Source: Rhopalosiphum padi (lineage: Eukaryota > Arthropoda > Insecta > Hemiptera > Aphididae). Taken from it: a stretch of 64,000 nt of DNA. Below, one piece after another: positions 60,631-64,000 of this stretch. Position 1 is the first letter of the stretch; the number at the start of each line of letters is the position of its first letter. Made by a program: the position numbers and the translations under genes. The DNA lies in assembly GCF_020882245.1 (NCBI RefSeq), contig NC_083599.1, positions 58,802,748 through 58,866,747 of the forward strand. The letters are read 5' to 3'. Below the pieces are notes generated by a model. That model saw nothing but the letters and a program-made list of their open reading frames with translations, did not search any database and was not told the origin of the DNA.

Positions 60631-62780
60631 TATTATATTATGCGACTAAGCATGTATAATGTACGAGTGTATTTCCACATAAATAGGACAGGATTTTATT
60701 TAAAGTCATTACTATATAATATAGGGAGGATCCTAATATTCTTAATAATAATAATAATATAACAACCACATTCGTCCAGCCGACAGAGGGCTGCTGTTGT
60801 AAAAACATAATCTGCTGTATTAAATGTGAATTTATATGAAAAGTATAGATACAACAAATTGTGTGTAATCGATTTCTTAAATTAGATTCATATGGAAAAA
60901 ACATTAAATTTGAACAGCTTTTAAACGTATAAACAATTTTTATAATTGTTTTCACTCTACTGGTTCTTTTTTTAATGCAGATTGGTTTGTTATTATAATA
61001 ATTGGCAAGTTTCCTAGTTTTTGAGAAACGGACATTATATATAATTTAATGATAATTAAAATTGTTTATAGTACCGGTAGTAAAAGAATAGAAAGAACTA
61101 CTTTGATATACTAATGAAAACGAATATAATGTTTTTTTTTTATGCCATATTAATTCAATTTTAATTTTTAGACCAAATTTTTCTTTGGCCGTATTAAATT
61201 GATAATATAGGTCGTAGATACCATAGTTATTCTTTACCTACTCTATTTTTTTTATGAACAATTTGAATGATTTGAATACCAAAATTAACTATGATCTCAA
61301 ATGTATGTTGTATGTGCCAATAGAGCATATTATAAATAAACAATAGTCACTAAACATTATAGTGACAATTTAGGTCAATGAAGCAAATGAGCTGAGACAA
61401 CATAATATAAGTACAAGATATTTAAGACAACATAAATGTGGGACATGTGGTTCGCTCCAAAATCATGGTTAGATTAAGAGTAAGTACTATGGTCAGGGAA
61501 CTTTTTTATATGTATGAATATATGTGTCCTATTAATGAAGAATGTTAAAAGTGTTCGTGTTTTTCTAAAGTATTCATAAGGCCTCAGTGTACGTACTACG
61601 TATATGACACGATTGACATGTATATAAATATAATAGATAAATAAACAAGACTCCTTATAAATATATAAATATATAATAGTTAGATGCTTTAATTAGCTTT
61701 TTACTATGCTCGTTCATAAAAGAAAATATAGATACAATATATGACGTAAAATTGACGTTCGTATTTTTTATGATTATATCTAACTCCAATACGAATAAAT
61801 GTACTACTGCAGTATTAAAATGTATATAAAATAATACTATAATACTGTAGAGTTTAGGGTATAAATGTTATAAAGTACAACCGACTACAGTTGTAATAAT
61901 TAATTAGCTTAATATCTGATAACTTTATTAGACTTACCTTGGACAGTTGCCCTCGAGCAGTCACCAAATTTTCACAGTATTGGTCGCGGGACGTCGGTCA
62001 TAAACAATAACTGTCAATACACAAGAATAAGAATAACATAATTAAACAATAATTGTTTAAATTATTTGAACTAGGTATAACTTAATAATATACAAATGAC
62101 AATATAATCGACGACGTGTCTGTGTCAAAATATGTGAAAATGACTAATGAAGATTGAAGATGAACAGATCGAAAACGATACATTGAACATTATAATATAT
62201 TCTAGGATTTATGGTTGGTAGTACTAAATATAAATAATAATAATAAAAATAAATTAAAAACACTTTCTTCCAAGTGAACTCAGTTCGGTATAAAACAGCA
62301 AACCAACACAAAGGTAATTATGGCGGTATACTATATACAGTGTGTCAGTGTACACGAAATAATATTTATTGATAAATTATTTTCAGAAAACCGTTTATCC
62401 ATGAGCGATAAGATTAGCTAACAAAATAAAGATACGAAATCAATAAAATTAAATTTAAGACTATTACAGCGACTTTCATAGACTAAGAAAATAATTATTT
62501 TTAGATTTACTAAAAATTTCGGAGAGTGCGGCACACTCCTCTATGGCTTTTTATTTAATTTTAATATATTCTTATAGATTTAATTAAGATTGTAGTTTTC
62601 CGAACGATAAAAACTATGTTTTTTCCCCGAAAATTGTCTAATTAAATTTTAAGACTGCTGCGAATAACCCGAGTTTTACGGAAACACATTTTTAAGAATA
62701 AAATACCATCAAGTGAATAAACATAAATTCTCTAAAATAATAATCATACCAACTGTAGTTACGAAGAAATATCATTCCGG
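60631..62780. other. A+T-rich noncoding stretch
   Basis: No supported gene. A 105-codon minus-strand frame (60638-60955) starts at an ATG and is mixed in composition, with Leu/Ile-rich parts from an ATAATA tract near 60745-60760. Without splice or promoter context I treat it as a chance frame. GCCCTCGAGCAGTCACC near 61950-61966 is a small G+C-richer spot. Confidence 0.5.
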
Positions 62781-63180
62781 GACATTTCGTTTAATATAGG
62801 TAACATGGCACTTGGAACGATAATAATAGTAATAACAAAATGCGAATCGTGAGGACTCATTCGAAAACGTTTATTAATTTTTATATTGTTTGGGTGTCGG
62901 GCCGCGGATTATTACATCATATTAATATTTCACGTTGTACGCATATTATATTATTATCAGAAGTTGACTCCACTCCGTGAAAATAAAATAATATACGCGT
63001 GACATTTATTCCAAACAAAACACTATTCGATATCGTCGTATAAAATATTTCAAATGTTTACCGTCGGCGACGGCAGTACGGGCAATTGAATATCCCGTGC
63101 ATTTCGCTCGTATTGTGCAGCACGTATTGAATTGTTATACTTGCGCGTCGTAAAGAGAAACATTTGGTTGAAATCAAATG
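62781..63180. other. CpG-rich patch with a 13-bp palindrome
   Basis: CpG-rich words include GGGTGTCGGGCCGCGG (62890-62905) and the palindrome CCGTCG G CGACGG (63061-63073). There is no open frame of interest. A regulatory role is possible but nothing specific is recognised. Confidence 0.35.
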
Positions 63181-64000
63181 TATGTCAATATTGAAAATGT
63201 ATCAGACTGATTGTGTGATGTATACGTAAAAGGTAAAACTATTTATTAAAATTAATTATTACAATACTGCTATACTGACATGTACGATGTGCATAGTACC
63301 TAATGATATGCAATTCTCTAATTAACTTAATAATGTAACTGGATCAAATGTCCATTAAAATGAAACACATTTTTGAAAATAAAAAATAGGTAGATACGGC
63401 AAGTTAATTATGTTTATACAAATAAATTTATGTAAGTTATAACTGCAATAGTTCAGTTCACCTGTGTCACTCGACACGTGCACAACTAATAGTAATTGTA
63501 TTATTATCCATTTTGTAACAAGTGTTATTGATTTATCAGGTTTGTTTTAGTTTTTTGTATTATTAAAATACATTTTTCTCTATTAACTTTTAACTTTTTA
63601 AGTTAATTTTAATTTTATAATTTATGTGCAGTTATTATTAAGATACAGTTTGACGTTCTAAACATATTAATATAACTTAATTATATCGAGTTATAATTTT
63701 AGTTTACTTGTTTAAGTTGATAGTCATAAATAATAGTATTATAATTATACTATTTAATATGTATACATAAACTAAAAGCACATTTATACATACCACCTCC
63801 CTAATGTTGTACCTTGCCACAACTAACAAATTCTCAATGTATTAGCATAGGTGTATATTAAGTTCTGAAGTATTTATTATTTATTAATATTTCTTGATGG
63901 AACGATATATTAATGCTACTAAACTAGTAACATTAGGGATACATCTGTATAATTTCAGATTTTAGAGTTTAGAGTTCTAACTCATTTTAAAAGCATGGCA
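63181..64000. other. A+T-rich noncoding stretch to the window end
   Basis: Words such as TTAACTTTTAACTTTTTAAG (63583-63602) echo the AAGTTAA-rich stretch near 51.9 kb. No gene or clear element end is seen. Confidence 0.55.

Noticed and set aside
60638..60955. 105-codon minus-strand frame with ATG
   Set aside because: Part of it is an ATAATA tract read as Leu/Ile. No upstream promoter, Kozak-like context or splice signals were seen. It is kept only as a chance frame.
1..64000. CRISPR array, prokaryotic operon, phage, rRNA, known microRNA or homeobox exon
   Set aside because: No regularly spaced repeats, Shine-Dalgarno-linked gene series, conserved rRNA blocks, conserved insect microRNA seed-plus-mature sequence that I could recall, or homeodomain-like frame was found on either strand.

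Overview
The window reads as a stretch of an insect nuclear genome, most likely from an aphid. It is strongly A+T-rich. Simple repeats of AT, CA/GT, TTA, CT, TGC and ACG units are abundant. The palindrome GGTACC, often inside TAGGTACCTA, recurs through the window in the way I associate with aphid genomic sequence; this is recollection, not a search. No gene can be named with confidence. There is no rRNA, complete tRNA, CRISPR array, bacterial operon or intact transposase. The best description is a gene desert or very long intron.

Layout. Long A+T-rich blocks (1-4.0, 6.5-8.2, 9.0-12.5, 14.4-16.0, 16.5-18.6, 19.6-20.8, 21.3-26.1, 30.0-32.2, 34.7-37.7, 37.8-40.8, 42.1-44.9, 49.5-52.8, 56.4-58.6 and 60.7-62.8 kb) alternate with short CpG-rich, G+C-richer patches (4.0-4.5, 5.3-6.4, 8.3-9.0, 12.5-14.1, 16.0-16.5, 20.9-21.2, 26.1-27.2, 28.8-29.4, 32.4-33.7, 34.3-34.6, 40.9-41.9, 45.0-45.3, 48.4-49.4, 54.3-56.3, 58.7-60.6 and 62.8-63.2 kb). 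The patches carry nearly all the exon-like signals and most microsatellites. They are the places to look for first exons, promoters or enhancers.

Possible coding pieces, all weak. At 54.49-54.87 kb, an ATG exon with a GTGAGT donor joins in frame to a downstream open exon through a 117-nt intron; this is the best gene model. Others are an A+T-rich open frame with downstream poly(A) signals (50.43-50.74 kb), a cysteine-bearing minus-strand frame (45.05-45.28 kb), a 102-codon minus-strand frame (20.94-21.25 kb), an open patch ending in CAG|GTACGT (12.66-12.87 kb), a G+C-rich exon-like island (37.69-37.82 kb) and a frame broken by two stops (55.77-56.16 kb).

Mobile-element traces are short and degraded. 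Four resemble the ends of hAT-type DNA elements (2.70, 17.23, 24.85 and 42.00 kb). An unexplained motif, ATGCTTGGTGAATCAC, occurs three times in the same orientation (2.0, 3.45 and 20.86 kb). Since nothing coding is firmly established, no pathway can be assembled. A developmental-regulator neighbourhood or large intron would fit, but that is inference.
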